Source: Candidatus Kuenenia hertensis (GTDB lineage Bacteria; Planctomycetota; Brocadiia; Brocadiales; Brocadiaceae). Taken from it: a stretch of 64,000 nt of DNA. The number at the start of each line of letters is the position of its first letter. Within the stretch, counting starts at the first letter, position 1. This document shows, in pieces, positions 16,044-23,876 of the stretch. Where the stretch lies: the NCBI GenBank assembly GCA_021646465.1, contig SOET01000017.1, positions 1-64,000 of the forward strand. Direction: 5' to 3'. Made by a program: the position numbers and the translations under genes. The notes under the pieces are model-generated. The model made no database searches and had not been told where the DNA came from. It worked only from the letters and a program-made list of their open reading frames with translations.

Positions 16044-16229
16044 AATAAACTTGTAATAGAAGAAATTTTTACATACTAATACGGTAGAATAGGGTACAGA
16101 GGGAATCAAAGTCTCTGATATGTTTGATTGCGGTAATTCCCGTAAATTAGGCCTTCGGCAACTTTTAACAAGGTAGTAGCAAGGCGCGCCTTGCCACTAC
16201 ATGAACAGTTTGAAATTCCAAACATTAAA

Positions 16230-16715
16230 TTATGCTGTGAATCTTCCATCATCTTTTGCTACGGATAGCTTATGGATATTATTTTTGAGCCATCCTGTTT
16301 TCACCTGTTCACGAACATCAAATACTGGTACATATGGCTTGATATCCAGAAGTGGCGTTCCGTCAACGATGTCTACGTCCCGGATGTGAAGGGTATTATT
16401 TTCAACCCTGACAAGACGGACTACAGAGATGCCGATGGGATTGGGTCTGCCGGGCGCCCGTGTAGAAAAGACTCCGCGGAGTTCGTTATCCAGATATGGT
16501 TTTACGTGTAATGAAGATTTTTTGGCCAAATGAAAGTGGTATACAAGAATAATATGAGAAAAACCATCAACGTCTTTTAATCCTTCAGCATATTCCGGGA
16601 AGACTTCGACTGTTCCCTCGGTATCTTTTGCGATAGAGGTTTGTATTGGTATACCCTTTGGTTCTTTGAATTGAGAATGAATGATTCCTATTGGCGTATA
16701 TGATATTTCATCCAT
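16230..16715 (-). CDS. tRNA threonylcarbamoyladenosine methyltransferase TrmO-like
   Basis: A 161-residue protein from the ATG at 16715; a TTG 39 bases upstream is in frame but less likely. The opening SYTPIGIIHSQFK and the core STRAPGRPNPIGIS are signatures of the TsaA/TrmO family, which N6-methylates t6A37 in tRNA using S-adenosylmethionine. The C-terminal LDIKPYVPVFD is also conserved. It is the only minus-strand gene in this part of the window and is convergent with the DUF1326 gene. Length is close to the usual domain length of about 160. Confidence 0.85.
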   Translation of the reverse strand: MDEISYTPIGIIHSQFKEPKGIPIQTSIAKDTEGTVEVFPEYAEGLKDVDGFSHIILVYHFHLAKKSSLHVKPYLDNELRGVFSTRAPGRPNPIGISVVRLVRVENNTLHIRDVDIVDGTPLLDIKPYVPVFDVREQVKTGWLKNNIHKLSVAKDDGRFTA

Positions 16716-16818
16716 GATTACTTTGCCGGATTTTTTAGTAAGGTGTTTTTTCAATAATATAGCAAAACGAATATGGTTTTTTAAATATTAAACGAATTTT
16801 ATTATTAGGAGACATAAC

Positions 16819-17220
16819 ATGAAATTGTGTATTACCTCTGCTGGCAAGGACATAGAATCAAAGATAGATGAGCGATTCGGAAGATCTCCTTATTTTTTAT
16901 TTGTGGATACCGATACAATGGACTTTAAGGCAGTACCGAACACTGCGGAGACAGCGGGAAGGGGAGCCGGTATAAGGGCTGTTCAACTCATAGTGGATAA
17001 CGAAGCAGATGCCGTATTGACGGGCGTCGTTGGTCCTAACGCATTTGAGGCATTAAAAGCTGCAAAGGTAAATGTCTACGAGGGCGCTTCGGAACTGGAT
17101 ACCGTTAAGAATGCTGTAGAAGGCTTTAAAAAAGGTGATTTTAAAGAGGTTTCTTGTCCTGCAGAAGGCCATGGAAGCGGAAGAGGCAGGGGAAGAGGAG
17201 GTTTCAGAGGCGGAAGGTGA
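16819..17220 (+). CDS. NifX/NifB C-terminal-like (DiNase) protein
   Basis: A 133-residue protein with TAGGAGA before the start. It is a single dinitrogenase iron-molybdenum-cofactor-biosynthesis domain: MKLCITSAGKD, IDERFGRSPYFLFVD, GRGAGIRAVQLI, VLTGVVGPNAFEAL. Such small proteins in non-diazotrophs travel with Mrp/MinD ATPases bearing ferredoxin modules, exactly as here. They may carry metal clusters. The C-terminus is a Gly/Arg-rich tail (GRGRGRGG). Its stop overlaps the next gene's GTG start (GTGA), indicating translational coupling. No nitrogenase gene is in the window. Confidence 0.88.
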   Translation: MKLCITSAGKDIESKIDERFGRSPYFLFVDTDTMDFKAVPNTAETAGRGAGIRAVQLIVDNEADAVLTGVVGPNAFEALKAAKVNVYEGASELDTVKNAVEGFKKGDFKEVSCPAEGHGSGRGRGRGGFRGGR

Positions 17221-18158
17221 CAGAGAGGGATACTATTGGTATAAATGACGTAATTGCTGCTATGAATGAAACACCAGTTTCCATCCCTATCATTGGAATA
17301 ACGGGGGGTAAAGGAGGTGTTGGCAAGAGTACGGTAGCGGTGAATCTGGCAGAAGCATTTGTTCAAAAGGGATATAAGGTTTCATTGGTGGATGCTGATG
17401 TCGATGCCCCTGATGATCATCTCCTGCTCAATATCCCTTTAAAAAATTCAGAAGACGTTGTGATAACACAACCATTGTTTATCGATGATAAATGTACACG
17501 ATGCAGAAGATGCATTACTGTATGCAGGGTGAATGCCCTCTTTCAACCGAAAAATCATATTCCGGTTCTGATTGGCGATTGCAACGGATGTGAAGCCTGC
17601 ATCCTTGTATGCCCTTCTGACGCCATTGCCAGGAACAAGAAATTGGTGGGAAAGACTTTTATGAGTAAAAACAAAAACCTGAAGCTTTTTACCGGTGAAC
17701 TTATCCCCGGTATTGAAGAGAGTTCATTTGTCGTCAATGCGTTAAAGGAAAGGGTTTTTAAAGAAGCCGGAGAGAGTGATATTATCATAATAGATACATC
17801 CCCCGGCGCCCATTGTAATGTAATGAATGCACTGAAAGGTTCGGATCACGCCTATGCAGTGACAGAACCAACACCCCTTGGCGCTCATGATCTGGAACGT
17901 ATCCTTAAGCTGTTGAGCATCATGCAGATTAAAGCGAATATCATCCTTAATCGTTCCGACTTGCCAGGGGCAAGGGAAAAAATACAGTCGGTTGCAGAGA
18001 ATTACAATGTAGAAATATCAGGTGAAATAGCAATGGATGACTTACTTGTCCGGAGTTACGTTAAAGGAATACCGGTTGTAAGAATGTATCCGGGGGCGAA
18101 AAGTTCTCAGGCGATAATAAAGTTATCTCAAAAGATAGCAGCGATGCATTTATCATGA
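17217..18158 (+). CDS. MinD/Mrp-type ATPase with inserted 2x[4Fe-4S] ferredoxin module (first copy)
   Basis: A 313-residue protein. I place the start at the GTG at 17217, which overlaps the preceding stop; frames further upstream lie inside that gene. Deviant Walker A GGKGGVGKST lies near residues 29-38, followed by switch motifs DADVDAPD and DTSPGAHC. Between them is a bacterial ferredoxin insert with CTRCRRCITVC and CNGCEACILVC, suited to two 4Fe-4S clusters. The C-terminal PGAKSSQAI is typical. The family is thought to act in metal-cluster assembly or transfer. It overlaps the next, paralogous gene by ATGA, so the pair may form a heterodimer. Confidence 0.88.
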   Translation: MTERDTIGINDVIAAMNETPVSIPIIGITGGKGGVGKSTVAVNLAEAFVQKGYKVSLVDADVDAPDDHLLLNIPLKNSEDVVITQPLFIDDKCTRCRRCITVCRVNALFQPKNHIPVLIGDCNGCEACILVCPSDAIARNKKLVGKTFMSKNKNLKLFTGELIPGIEESSFVVNALKERVFKEAGESDIIIIDTSPGAHCNVMNALKGSDHAYAVTEPTPLGAHDLERILKLLSIMQIKANIILNRSDLPGAREKIQSVAENYNVEISGEIAMDDLLVRSYVKGIPVVRMYPGAKSSQAIIKLSQKIAAMHLS

Positions 18159-19081
18159 AAGAGATTGTAATAGTAAGCGGAAAGGGAGGTGTTGGTAAAT
18201 CCACAATTACGGCATCATTCGGTGTGTTATTCTCGAAGAAGTATAAAGTGGTATTGGCAGATACTGATGTCGATGCACCTAATCTCGCATTGTTCTTCGA
18301 TGTTGCAGAAAAGAACTCTTATGATATATCAACCTCAGAGAAGGCATATATAGCCTATGGCAAATGTACAGGCTGTTTGAGATGTGTGGAGGTATGCAGG
18401 TTTTCCTCAATGGTTGCATTACATAAAAAACCAGTAGTAATTGCATACACTTGTGAGGGTTGTGGCGCATGCATGGTTGTTTGCCCTGAAAAGGCTATTG
18501 AAATTAAAAGGGTGGAAAACGGGAGGATTACTGTCTACGGTACAGACCACATCATCATCGTATCAGGGGCGTTACATATAGGTGAAAGCAATTCAGGAGG
18601 GATTGTTGATGAGGTAAAGAAAATTGCAAAGCAAGAGGCAAAAAAATTAAATGTGGATTTTATCATTACTGATGGTCCTCCTGGCATTGGATGTCCTGTG
18701 ATATCGTCAGTCAAAGGAAGTGACTATGTAATAGCCGTTACCGAACCAACACCGGCTGCGCTTCGCGACCTGAAAAGGCTTATTGCCGTTGTTAAAAATT
18801 TCCGAATACCGGCAGGTATTGTGATTAACAAATCAGAGATAGATCAGAAATCGGGGCGGGAAATAAAGGGTTTTGCAGAGAAAAATGAGATTACCGTCAT
18901 TTCCGCGATACCATATGACCTGCGTATTCCGGAGGCGATTGCAAAGGCAATGCCTGTTGTAGATGCATACCCTGATGCCCCGTCATCGCAGGCTATCAGA
19001 AGGCTTGTTGATACGGTGTGGACGCTGGTTCAATCGGGGGCGATTGAACCAGCAGTTGCAAAAAAGGATAAAAAGGGGTGA
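18155..19081 (+). CDS. MinD/Mrp-type ATPase with 2x[4Fe-4S] ferredoxin module (second copy)
   Basis: A 308-residue paralogue of the preceding gene, read from an overlapping ATGA. It has Walker A SGKGGVGKST near residue 8, DTDVDAPN, the ferredoxin insert CTGCLRCVEVC and CEGCGACMVVC, and DGPPGIGCPV. The last 20 codons run through a 30-base perfect hairpin (19024-19053), so the residues around LVQSGAIEPAV derive from a repeat; the family's usual end is near the SSQAIRRL segment just before. This suggests the original stop was lost when the repeat arrived. Confidence 0.88.
   Translation: MKEIVIVSGKGGVGKSTITASFGVLFSKKYKVVLADTDVDAPNLALFFDVAEKNSYDISTSEKAYIAYGKCTGCLRCVEVCRFSSMVALHKKPVVIAYTCEGCGACMVVCPEKAIEIKRVENGRITVYGTDHIIIVSGALHIGESNSGGIVDEVKKIAKQEAKKLNVDFIITDGPPGIGCPVISSVKGSDYVIAVTEPTPAALRDLKRLIAVVKNFRIPAGIVINKSEIDQKSGREIKGFAEKNEITVISAIPYDLRIPEAIAKAMPVVDAYPDAPSSQAIRRLVDTVWTLVQSGAIEPAVAKKDKKG
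19024..19053. repeat. GGTTCA-type hairpin inside a coding sequence
   Basis: GCTGGTTCAATCG-GGGG-CGATTGAACCAGC is a perfect 13-bp stem with a 4-base loop. It is translated as part of the C-terminus of the second MinD-type ATPase. A nearly identical hairpin follows the stop codon of the AhpD-like gene at 21402. Confidence 0.9.
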
Positions 19082-19141
19082 ATTCCCGGTTTTTTCTAAA
19101 AGTATATTAATTTAAGCTTGGGTCAGGCAAAACAGATTTAT

Positions 19142-19311
19142 CAATCCAGTCCTCCCCCTATCCCCCTCCGGAGGGGGACAAAGGGGGAGGACTGGATGAA
19201 CGGGTCTGCTTCGTCCATTCGGCAAAGTTTACGCTGAGCATACGAATCGCTCAGGACAGGCTTTGACCCATCCTAAATATTAAGCTTTTTACAAAAAATC
19301 GGGAATGCACC
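19142..19311. repeat. G/C-tract palindrome and AATCGGGAATGC motif
   Basis: CCCCCTCCGGAGGGGG forms a palindrome near 19155-19175, with outer CCTCCCCC and GGGGGAGG arms. TTACAAAAAATCGGGAATGC follows at about 19291-19310. No gene lies between the second MinD-type ATPase and the FeoA-like gene; this stretch is about 280 bases. Confidence 0.6.
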
Positions 19312-19361
19312 CCTTTTTGCCCCTCCGTATTTTATGAAATCTATCTATGAAGGGAGAGAAA

Positions 19362-20063
19362 ATGGAGAATACTCTGAAATATGCTGAGAGAGGAGTGCGT
19401 TTAAAGGTGACAGGTATTAGTGAGCACGTATGCGGCTTTGGGCTCAAACAACTGAATAAATTCGGAATCAAAGAAGGAGCAAACCTTGAGATTGATCCGG
19501 CTTTTGTATCTCAGGTTCTGTTGAATAGAAAAGGAAGAGATGTTCTTTTAGGGTATGAATCTGCAAGAATGATTGTTGTTGGTGAAAGAAGGTTGACAGA
19601 TTTAAAACCGGGAGAATCAGGAAAGATCACTGATATGGAAGGCGGGTATGAGGCTAATAGTAGATTTAAAGAGCTTGGAATGGATGAAGGAACAGAGATA
19701 ATCCTCAAATCATATCCACATCTCGGCGAGCAGTATGTCAGGTGTCAAGGTGTAAAGATATTTAATGAAAATATGAAGGAATTATTGAAGTTGCCCCCGG
19801 TAGAATACATCATAGTTGATGTTAACGGGACCGAAAAGCAGATATCATTTATGAAAACTGGTGAAAAAGGAAAGATAGCAAAGGTTATTGCAGAGAAAGG
19901 GAATCGTGAAAAATTTGATAGAGAATGGATCAAAGAAGGCAACGAAATTGAAATCATGCACAGGTTGGACCCGGAAAGCATCCCGTTAATGGTAAAGGTG
20001 GAAAATAAAAGCCATGTGATAGGGGCCGGGCTTACGGAGAAGATATTTGTGGAAAAAATATAG
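19362..20063 (+). CDS. Tandem FeoA-like (SH3-fold) protein
   Basis: A 233-residue protein started at the ATG at 19362, which follows GGGAGAG; the ATG at 19347 precedes that site. Three FeoA-like units are visible: about 10-65 (GFGLKQLNKFGIKEG), 70-140 (LKPGESGKI, SRFKELGMDEGTEI) and 150-225 (MKTGEKGKIAKV, KEGNEIEIM). The pattern RFKELGMxxG is the FeoA signature. FeoA is a small cytoplasmic partner of the FeoB ferrous-iron transporter. A triple array without intact FeoB nearby is unusual; the FeoB piece at 24800 is truncated. A role in iron delivery or sensing is inferred. Confidence 0.75.
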   Translation: MENTLKYAERGVRLKVTGISEHVCGFGLKQLNKFGIKEGANLEIDPAFVSQVLLNRKGRDVLLGYESARMIVVGERRLTDLKPGESGKITDMEGGYEANSRFKELGMDEGTEIILKSYPHLGEQYVRCQGVKIFNENMKELLKLPPVEYIIVDVNGTEKQISFMKTGEKGKIAKVIAEKGNREKFDREWIKEGNEIEIMHRLDPESIPLMVKVENKSHVIGAGLTEKIFVEKI

Positions 20064-20090
20064 TTACGCAAATTTCTCAAAAATAATATC

Positions 20091-20159
20091 GTAGGTCGGG
20101 TTTCTTACCCGACAACTTTTTATTCCTATTGGTATTGTCGGGTAAGAAACCCGACCTAC
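20091..20159. repeat. Double GTCGGG palindrome
   Basis: Almost the same as the element at 6982-7049: GTAG, then GTCGGGTTTCTTACCCGAC, a short AT spacer, then the inverse ending in CCTAC. It lies between the FeoA-like gene and the Mrp gene. A half hairpin (GCTGGTTCAATCTT) follows at 20212-20225. Confidence 0.85.
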
Positions 20160-20241
20160 AATGTTTTAATAGAGACCTTACTGGAAATATTATTTGTGGT
20201 GCGATTTTTTTGCTGGTTCAATCTTACAGGGAGTTTTATAT

Positions 20242-21012
20242 ATGAATAGTAAGGGAATAGGTAAAGTAGATCATTTTGTTGGCGTTGCAAGCGGCAAGGG
20301 TGGTGTGGGAAAAACCACTGTTGCCATTAACCTTGCATTGGCGCTCAGGAAAGAAAATTATCATGTCGGGCTTTTAGACGCAGATATCTATGGACCAAAT
20401 ATTCCGGTAATGATGGGACTCTCTGAAAAGCCTAAAATAGAAGAAGGAGCAATTATGCCTCTGAAAAAATTTGGATTAAAAGTAATGTCATTTGGTTTTT
20501 TTCTGGAGGCAAATCAGCCGGTAATTTGGCGCGGTCCATTGGTATCGAAGGCTATTGCACAATTTCTGAATGATGTAATGTGGGGTGAACTGGATTATCT
20601 TGTCGTTGATCTGCCACCCGGAACAGGGGATCCTTCTATTACCATCGCTCAACAAATACCTGACGTCTCAATAGTTATCGTTACGACCCCTCAGGAAGTT
20701 GCTTTAGCTGATGTGAGAAAGGCAATTACCATGTTTGGTGAAATGAATGTCAAAGTATTAGGGATCGTAGAGAATATGTCATATTTTCAATGTTCTCATT
20801 CTGAAGAAAAAATAGGGATATTTGGGAAAGGAGGCGGCGAGAATCTAAGCCGTCAGATGGATATTCCGCTTTTAGGGGCCGTTCCTATTGATATAGAACT
20901 CAGAAAAGGGGGTGATGAGGGTATACCTCTCATGGCTGATAAAGAAGATTCAGAGACGGGTAAGATATTCAAGGCCATTGCAAAGAATGTGGTGGAGCTT
21001 GAGGCAGATTGA
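20242..21012 (+). CDS. Mrp/NBP35-family iron-sulfur carrier ATPase
   Basis: A 256-residue protein; the ATG at 20242 follows AGGGAG. It has the deviant Walker A SGKGGVGKTT near residue 20, LDADIYGPNIPVMMG, VVDLPPGTGDPSI and the family signature VENMSYF. Mrp/ApbC/NBP35 proteins transiently bind a 4Fe-4S cluster at a CPxC motif placed after VENMSYF. Here the region reads QCSHSEEK with only one Cys, so cluster binding may be altered or shared between subunits. The operon position next to the FeoA-like and AhpD-like genes suggests cofactor assembly. Confidence 0.9.
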   Translation: MNSKGIGKVDHFVGVASGKGGVGKTTVAINLALALRKENYHVGLLDADIYGPNIPVMMGLSEKPKIEEGAIMPLKKFGLKVMSFGFFLEANQPVIWRGPLVSKAIAQFLNDVMWGELDYLVVDLPPGTGDPSITIAQQIPDVSIVIVTTPQEVALADVRKAITMFGEMNVKVLGIVENMSYFQCSHSEEKIGIFGKGGGENLSRQMDIPLLGAVPIDIELRKGGDEGIPLMADKEDSETGKIFKAIAKNVVELEAD

Positions 21013-21043
21013 AAGTCATTGAAATTAAACGGAGGGACACATT

Positions 21044-21397
21044 ATGGAGAAAAATTTTCCGGAATATTTAGAACACCTGAAGATTATGATAGGTAAGCTG
21101 TCAAAAGAACTTCCGGGCCCGATGTCCGGGTTCACCAAATTACATCAGAGTACAATAACGGAAGGAGCGTTGAGTAAGAAGTTTAAAGAGCTTATTGCCC
21201 TTGCAATAGGCATTACCTCCCGATGTGAAGGCTGCATCTCTATCCATATACGTGAAGCCCTTCTTGCAGGCGCATCATACCAGGAGATTGTTGAAACAAT
21301 TGGAGTTGCAATTCTTATGGGAGGAGGTCCTTCAATGGTTTATGGTGCGGAAGCCCTTGAAGCGTTGGATCAATTAGAGGCGAAAGGATTAAAGTAA
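21044..21397 (+). CDS. Carboxymuconolactone decarboxylase/AhpD-like protein
   Basis: A 117-residue all-helical protein preceded by CGGAGGG. The core ELIALAIGITSRCEGCISIHIREALLAG carries the CxxC...H redox motif of AhpD-like peroxidase-reducing proteins. It is 30 bases downstream of the Mrp gene and probably in its operon. It may protect or repair iron-sulfur or thiol partners. A 30-base hairpin (21402-21431) begins right after its stop codon. Confidence 0.88.
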   Translation: MEKNFPEYLEHLKIMIGKLSKELPGPMSGFTKLHQSTITEGALSKKFKELIALAIGITSRCEGCISIHIREALLAGASYQEIVETIGVAILMGGGPSMVYGAEALEALDQLEAKGLK

Positions 21398-21401
21398 GTT
21401 T

Positions 21402-21431
21402 GCTGGTTCAATCGTCCCCGATTAAACCAGC
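21402..21431. repeat. GGTTCA-type hairpin after a stop codon
   Basis: GCTGGTTCAATCG-TCCC-CGATTAAACCAGC has a 13-bp stem with one mismatch. It starts 5 bases after the AhpD-like stop and lacks a T-run, so a factor-independent terminator role is doubtful, though it could protect the 3' end of the message. Confidence 0.8.
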
Positions 21432-21561
21432 AAAGCAAAAGCAAAAAACCGGCAGAAAGGAAGCAACTGCTGGAACACATTTTTTTATATGGGTTAGCAG
21501 TCATGGATAGGGTGGGATTGTCTGCCCTATACCGGTTAATTCAATACAGGAAAGGAGTTGA

Positions 21562-22794
21562 GTGTTGCCAGATCAATACAAGATTGTCCAGGTCGAAGAC
21601 TACGAGTGGTATATCGGAGCTGAGACAGTGGAGCGGATACGAAAAAAAGCCGAACAACTTCAACATCTTCATGTAGTGAATATCAACTCAACATACTACG
21701 GAGGCGGTGTGTCGGAGTTGTTGTCATCACTAACATTATTAATGAACAGTGTGGGTATTACAACGGGATGGCGGGTGATTGAAGGGTCGCCGGATTTTTT
21801 CAGTGTTACGAAGAAAATGCATAACGCCCTTCAGGGAGCGGAGATTAATTTATCCGAAAGGAAAATACAACTTTACGAAGAAGTAACCTATCAGAATGTT
21901 GTTCGAAACCATTTGGATCATGACGTGGTAATTGTTCATGATCCGCAGCCACTTGCAATGATCAATCATTACAGGAGGAGAGGCGCCTGGATATGGCGTT
22001 GCCATGTGGACTTGTCACATCCAAACAAAGAACTATGGAAATATCTGGTCCCCTTTATTGAAAAATATGATGCAGTAATCGTCAGTGGCAAGGAATATAT
22101 GCAAAAACTCAACATACCGCAATTGGTATTTATGCCGGCTATCGATCCCTTTACCATAAAAAATCGTGAAATGAATGAAGATGAAATAGATGAGCGTTTA
22201 AAACACTATGATATTCCAACAGATCTCCCGTTGGTTGTGCAAATTTCGCGTTTTGACCGTTGGAAAGATCCGGAAGGTGTTATTACGGCATTTAAACTGG
22301 CGCGAAAAAAAGAAAAATGTACCCTTGTGATGCTGGGTAATGTTGCCACTGATGATCCGGAAGGGGAAACGGTATTTGAGAGCCTGCTCAATTGTAAAGA
22401 GGAGCGTATCATCATTCTTTCGTGTCAGGATTCGGCATTGGTGAATGCACTCCAGCGTCGGGCTGTCGTGGTAGTGCAAAACTCGATCCGGGAAGGCTTT
22501 GGATTGACCGTTACAGAGGCCATGTGGAAGGGAACTCCAGTTATCGGAAGGGATGTAGGAGGGATCAGCTATCAGATTGAGAATGGCGTCAATGGGTATC
22601 TTGTCTCCTCAAATGAGGAGTTGGCAGAGAGAATTGTACAGTTGATCAGAGACAAAATGTTGCGTGAAAAGTTTGGGCATAAAGCAAAGGAAAGTGTGAA
22701 GGAAAAATTTCTCCTGACCCGGTATTTGGAACAATACCTTGATTTATTTCAATCTATTGAACCAAACTTTAGGATACATTATCGTCCACTATAA
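21562..22794 (+). CDS. GT4-type glycosyltransferase, trehalose synthase (TreT)-like
   Basis: A 410-residue protein that starts at GTG 21562, five bases after AAAGGAG. The N-terminal half has VVNINSTYYGGGVSELL, characteristic of TreT-like retaining glycosyltransferases, and WRCHVDLSHPN. The C-terminal GT-B half has QISRFDRWKDPEGVI, and the nucleotide-sugar motif EGFGLTVTEAMWKGTPVIG. TreT makes trehalose from a nucleotide-glucose and glucose; related enzymes make other disaccharides. It is not an obvious partner of the surrounding cofactor genes, and acceptor identity is inferred. Confidence 0.85.
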   Translation: MLPDQYKIVQVEDYEWYIGAETVERIRKKAEQLQHLHVVNINSTYYGGGVSELLSSLTLLMNSVGITTGWRVIEGSPDFFSVTKKMHNALQGAEINLSERKIQLYEEVTYQNVVRNHLDHDVVIVHDPQPLAMINHYRRRGAWIWRCHVDLSHPNKELWKYLVPFIEKYDAVIVSGKEYMQKLNIPQLVFMPAIDPFTIKNREMNEDEIDERLKHYDIPTDLPLVVQISRFDRWKDPEGVITAFKLARKKEKCTLVMLGNVATDDPEGETVFESLLNCKEERIIILSCQDSALVNALQRRAVVVVQNSIREGFGLTVTEAMWKGTPVIGRDVGGISYQIENGVNGYLVSSNEELAERIVQLIRDKMLREKFGHKAKESVKEKFLLTRYLEQYLDLFQSIEPNFRIHYRPL

Positions 22795-22845
22795 AAATGA
22801 AATAAATATAGTCAAACAAATCTTGTTTTGAAAGAAGTATTAAAA

Positions 22846-23712
22846 ATGATTAAAACAAAAAAAGAAAAAACAGTGACAAGTTCAGAATCGTGTAAACAGT
22901 TTTCAGGGAAAAGGATATTTGTTTGCGGGAAAGGGGGAAGCGGGAAAAGCTCCATTGTTGCTCTGATGGCAAATGTTCTGCATAATGAGAGGTACAAGGT
23001 AATGGTTTTAGATGGCGATGCCTCAAACCCCGGAGGATTGGCGAGACTCATGTTTGGATTAAAGAGAGGGCCAAAACCGCTGATAGAACTTTTTGGAGGA
23101 AGGGAAAAGGTAGAGTGTCCGGTTGATAATCCGGCGCCCCTCACAAGACTGAACGATACAATCCCGGTTACAGAGAAGAACATCGAGGTAACTGAAATTC
23201 CTTCCGAATATTTTATAGAAAAAGATGAAATAATTCTCTTTCAGGTGGGAAAGATTAAAACGGCTTGTGAAGGTTGTGACGGACCAATGTCAAAAGTGAC
23301 CAGAGATTTTATCGTTACAGGAGACTGGGTAACCTTAATCGATGTCGAAGCAGGAATTGAGCATTTTGGAAGAGGTGTAGAGAAGAATATTGATATTATA
23401 TTAGTTGTGGTAGACCCCACATTTGAGTCGTTTTTGATTGCAGAGAAAGTATTTCATTTTTGTAAAGAACTGGGAAAAGAAATGGCCTGGACAATATTAA
23501 ATAAAGTCCAATCAGAAGAAATGGAATCGGTAATGATTGATGAATTAAAAAAGAAAAAAACCGGTATCATTGGTACGGTACATTATGATTCCGGGATAGG
23601 AAAAACAGGTCTGATGGGGACTGCCCTTGGAAAATGTGAGGCTTTGGAAGAGGTAAAGTGTATCGTTGAGACGTTGGAAACCGAATGTTTCGGTTCAACC
23701 GGGGACGATTGA
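22846..23712 (+). CDS. CooC-like P-loop ATPase
   Basis: A 288-residue MinD-superfamily protein; I use the ATG at 22846 because the frame's upstream TTG has no ribosome-binding site. It has the deviant Walker A CGKGGSGKSS near residue 28, LDGDASNPGG, and CEGCDGP, a Cys pair that in CooC-type ATPases may bind metal. CooC inserts nickel into carbon-monoxide dehydrogenase. No CODH gene is in the window. The final codons (FGSTGDD) come from a GGTTCA-type hairpin at 23691-23716 that also supplies the stop. A half palindrome (ATAGTCAAACAAAT) lies just upstream. Confidence 0.82.
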   Translation: MIKTKKEKTVTSSESCKQFSGKRIFVCGKGGSGKSSIVALMANVLHNERYKVMVLDGDASNPGGLARLMFGLKRGPKPLIELFGGREKVECPVDNPAPLTRLNDTIPVTEKNIEVTEIPSEYFIEKDEIILFQVGKIKTACEGCDGPMSKVTRDFIVTGDWVTLIDVEAGIEHFGRGVEKNIDIILVVVDPTFESFLIAEKVFHFCKELGKEMAWTILNKVQSEEMESVMIDELKKKKTGIIGTVHYDSGIGKTGLMGTALGKCEALEEVKCIVETLETECFGSTGDD

Positions 23713-23716
23713 ACCG
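23691..23716. repeat. GGTTCA-type hairpin forming a gene's 3' end
   Basis: CGGTTCAACC-GGGGAC-GATTGAACCG pairs over ten positions with one T-C difference. The stop codon of the CooC-like gene (TGA, 23710-23712) lies in the right arm, so the terminal residues of that protein are repeat-encoded. Confidence 0.8.
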
Positions 23717-23738
23717 GAAAGCAGAGGGAGGGGGAAAT

Positions 23739-23876
23739 ATGGACAGGCAAAGGAGGGCAAAAAGGGTCTTGAAGAAAAGCGGAAGAAAAATAACGAAGGA
23801 GATAAAAAATAAATGGAAACTACTTTTTGGTCAGCTCTTGCAACTAGTTTTTCGGCAGCTATTGTTACTTCAATAG
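23739..23876 (+). CDS. Possible very small basic protein
   Basis: An ATG follows GAGGGAGGGGG closely and opens 45 codons, beginning MDRQRRAKRVLKKSGRK. The first 30 residues are very rich in Lys and Arg. Its last 64 bases overlap the ZIP gene in another frame, which argues for caution; the ATG may only serve to bring ribosomes to the ZIP start. No family recognised. Confidence 0.3.
   Translation: MDRQRRAKRVLKKSGRKITKEIKNKWKLLFGQLLQLVFRQLLLLQ

Larger units (their letters stand above)
15858..16229. other. Repeat-filled gap between convergent genes
   Basis: No gene is supported. The gap holds a GTAGAGAC-family hairpin (15891-15915), followed by AAGTCTCGCCTGT shared with 44167, and the CCTCCTTCGCAAGGAGGGG palindrome (15997-16043). 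It separates the DUF1326 gene from trmO, which is read from the other strand. Confidence 0.65.

Noticed and set aside
16819-17220. NifX-like protein taken as evidence of nitrogen fixation
   Set aside because: Small DiNase-domain proteins are common in non-diazotrophs, and no nif structural or cofactor genes are present.
22846-23712. CooC-like ATPase taken as evidence for a CODH operon
   Set aside because: No CODH gene is near; the P-loop family has several clients.
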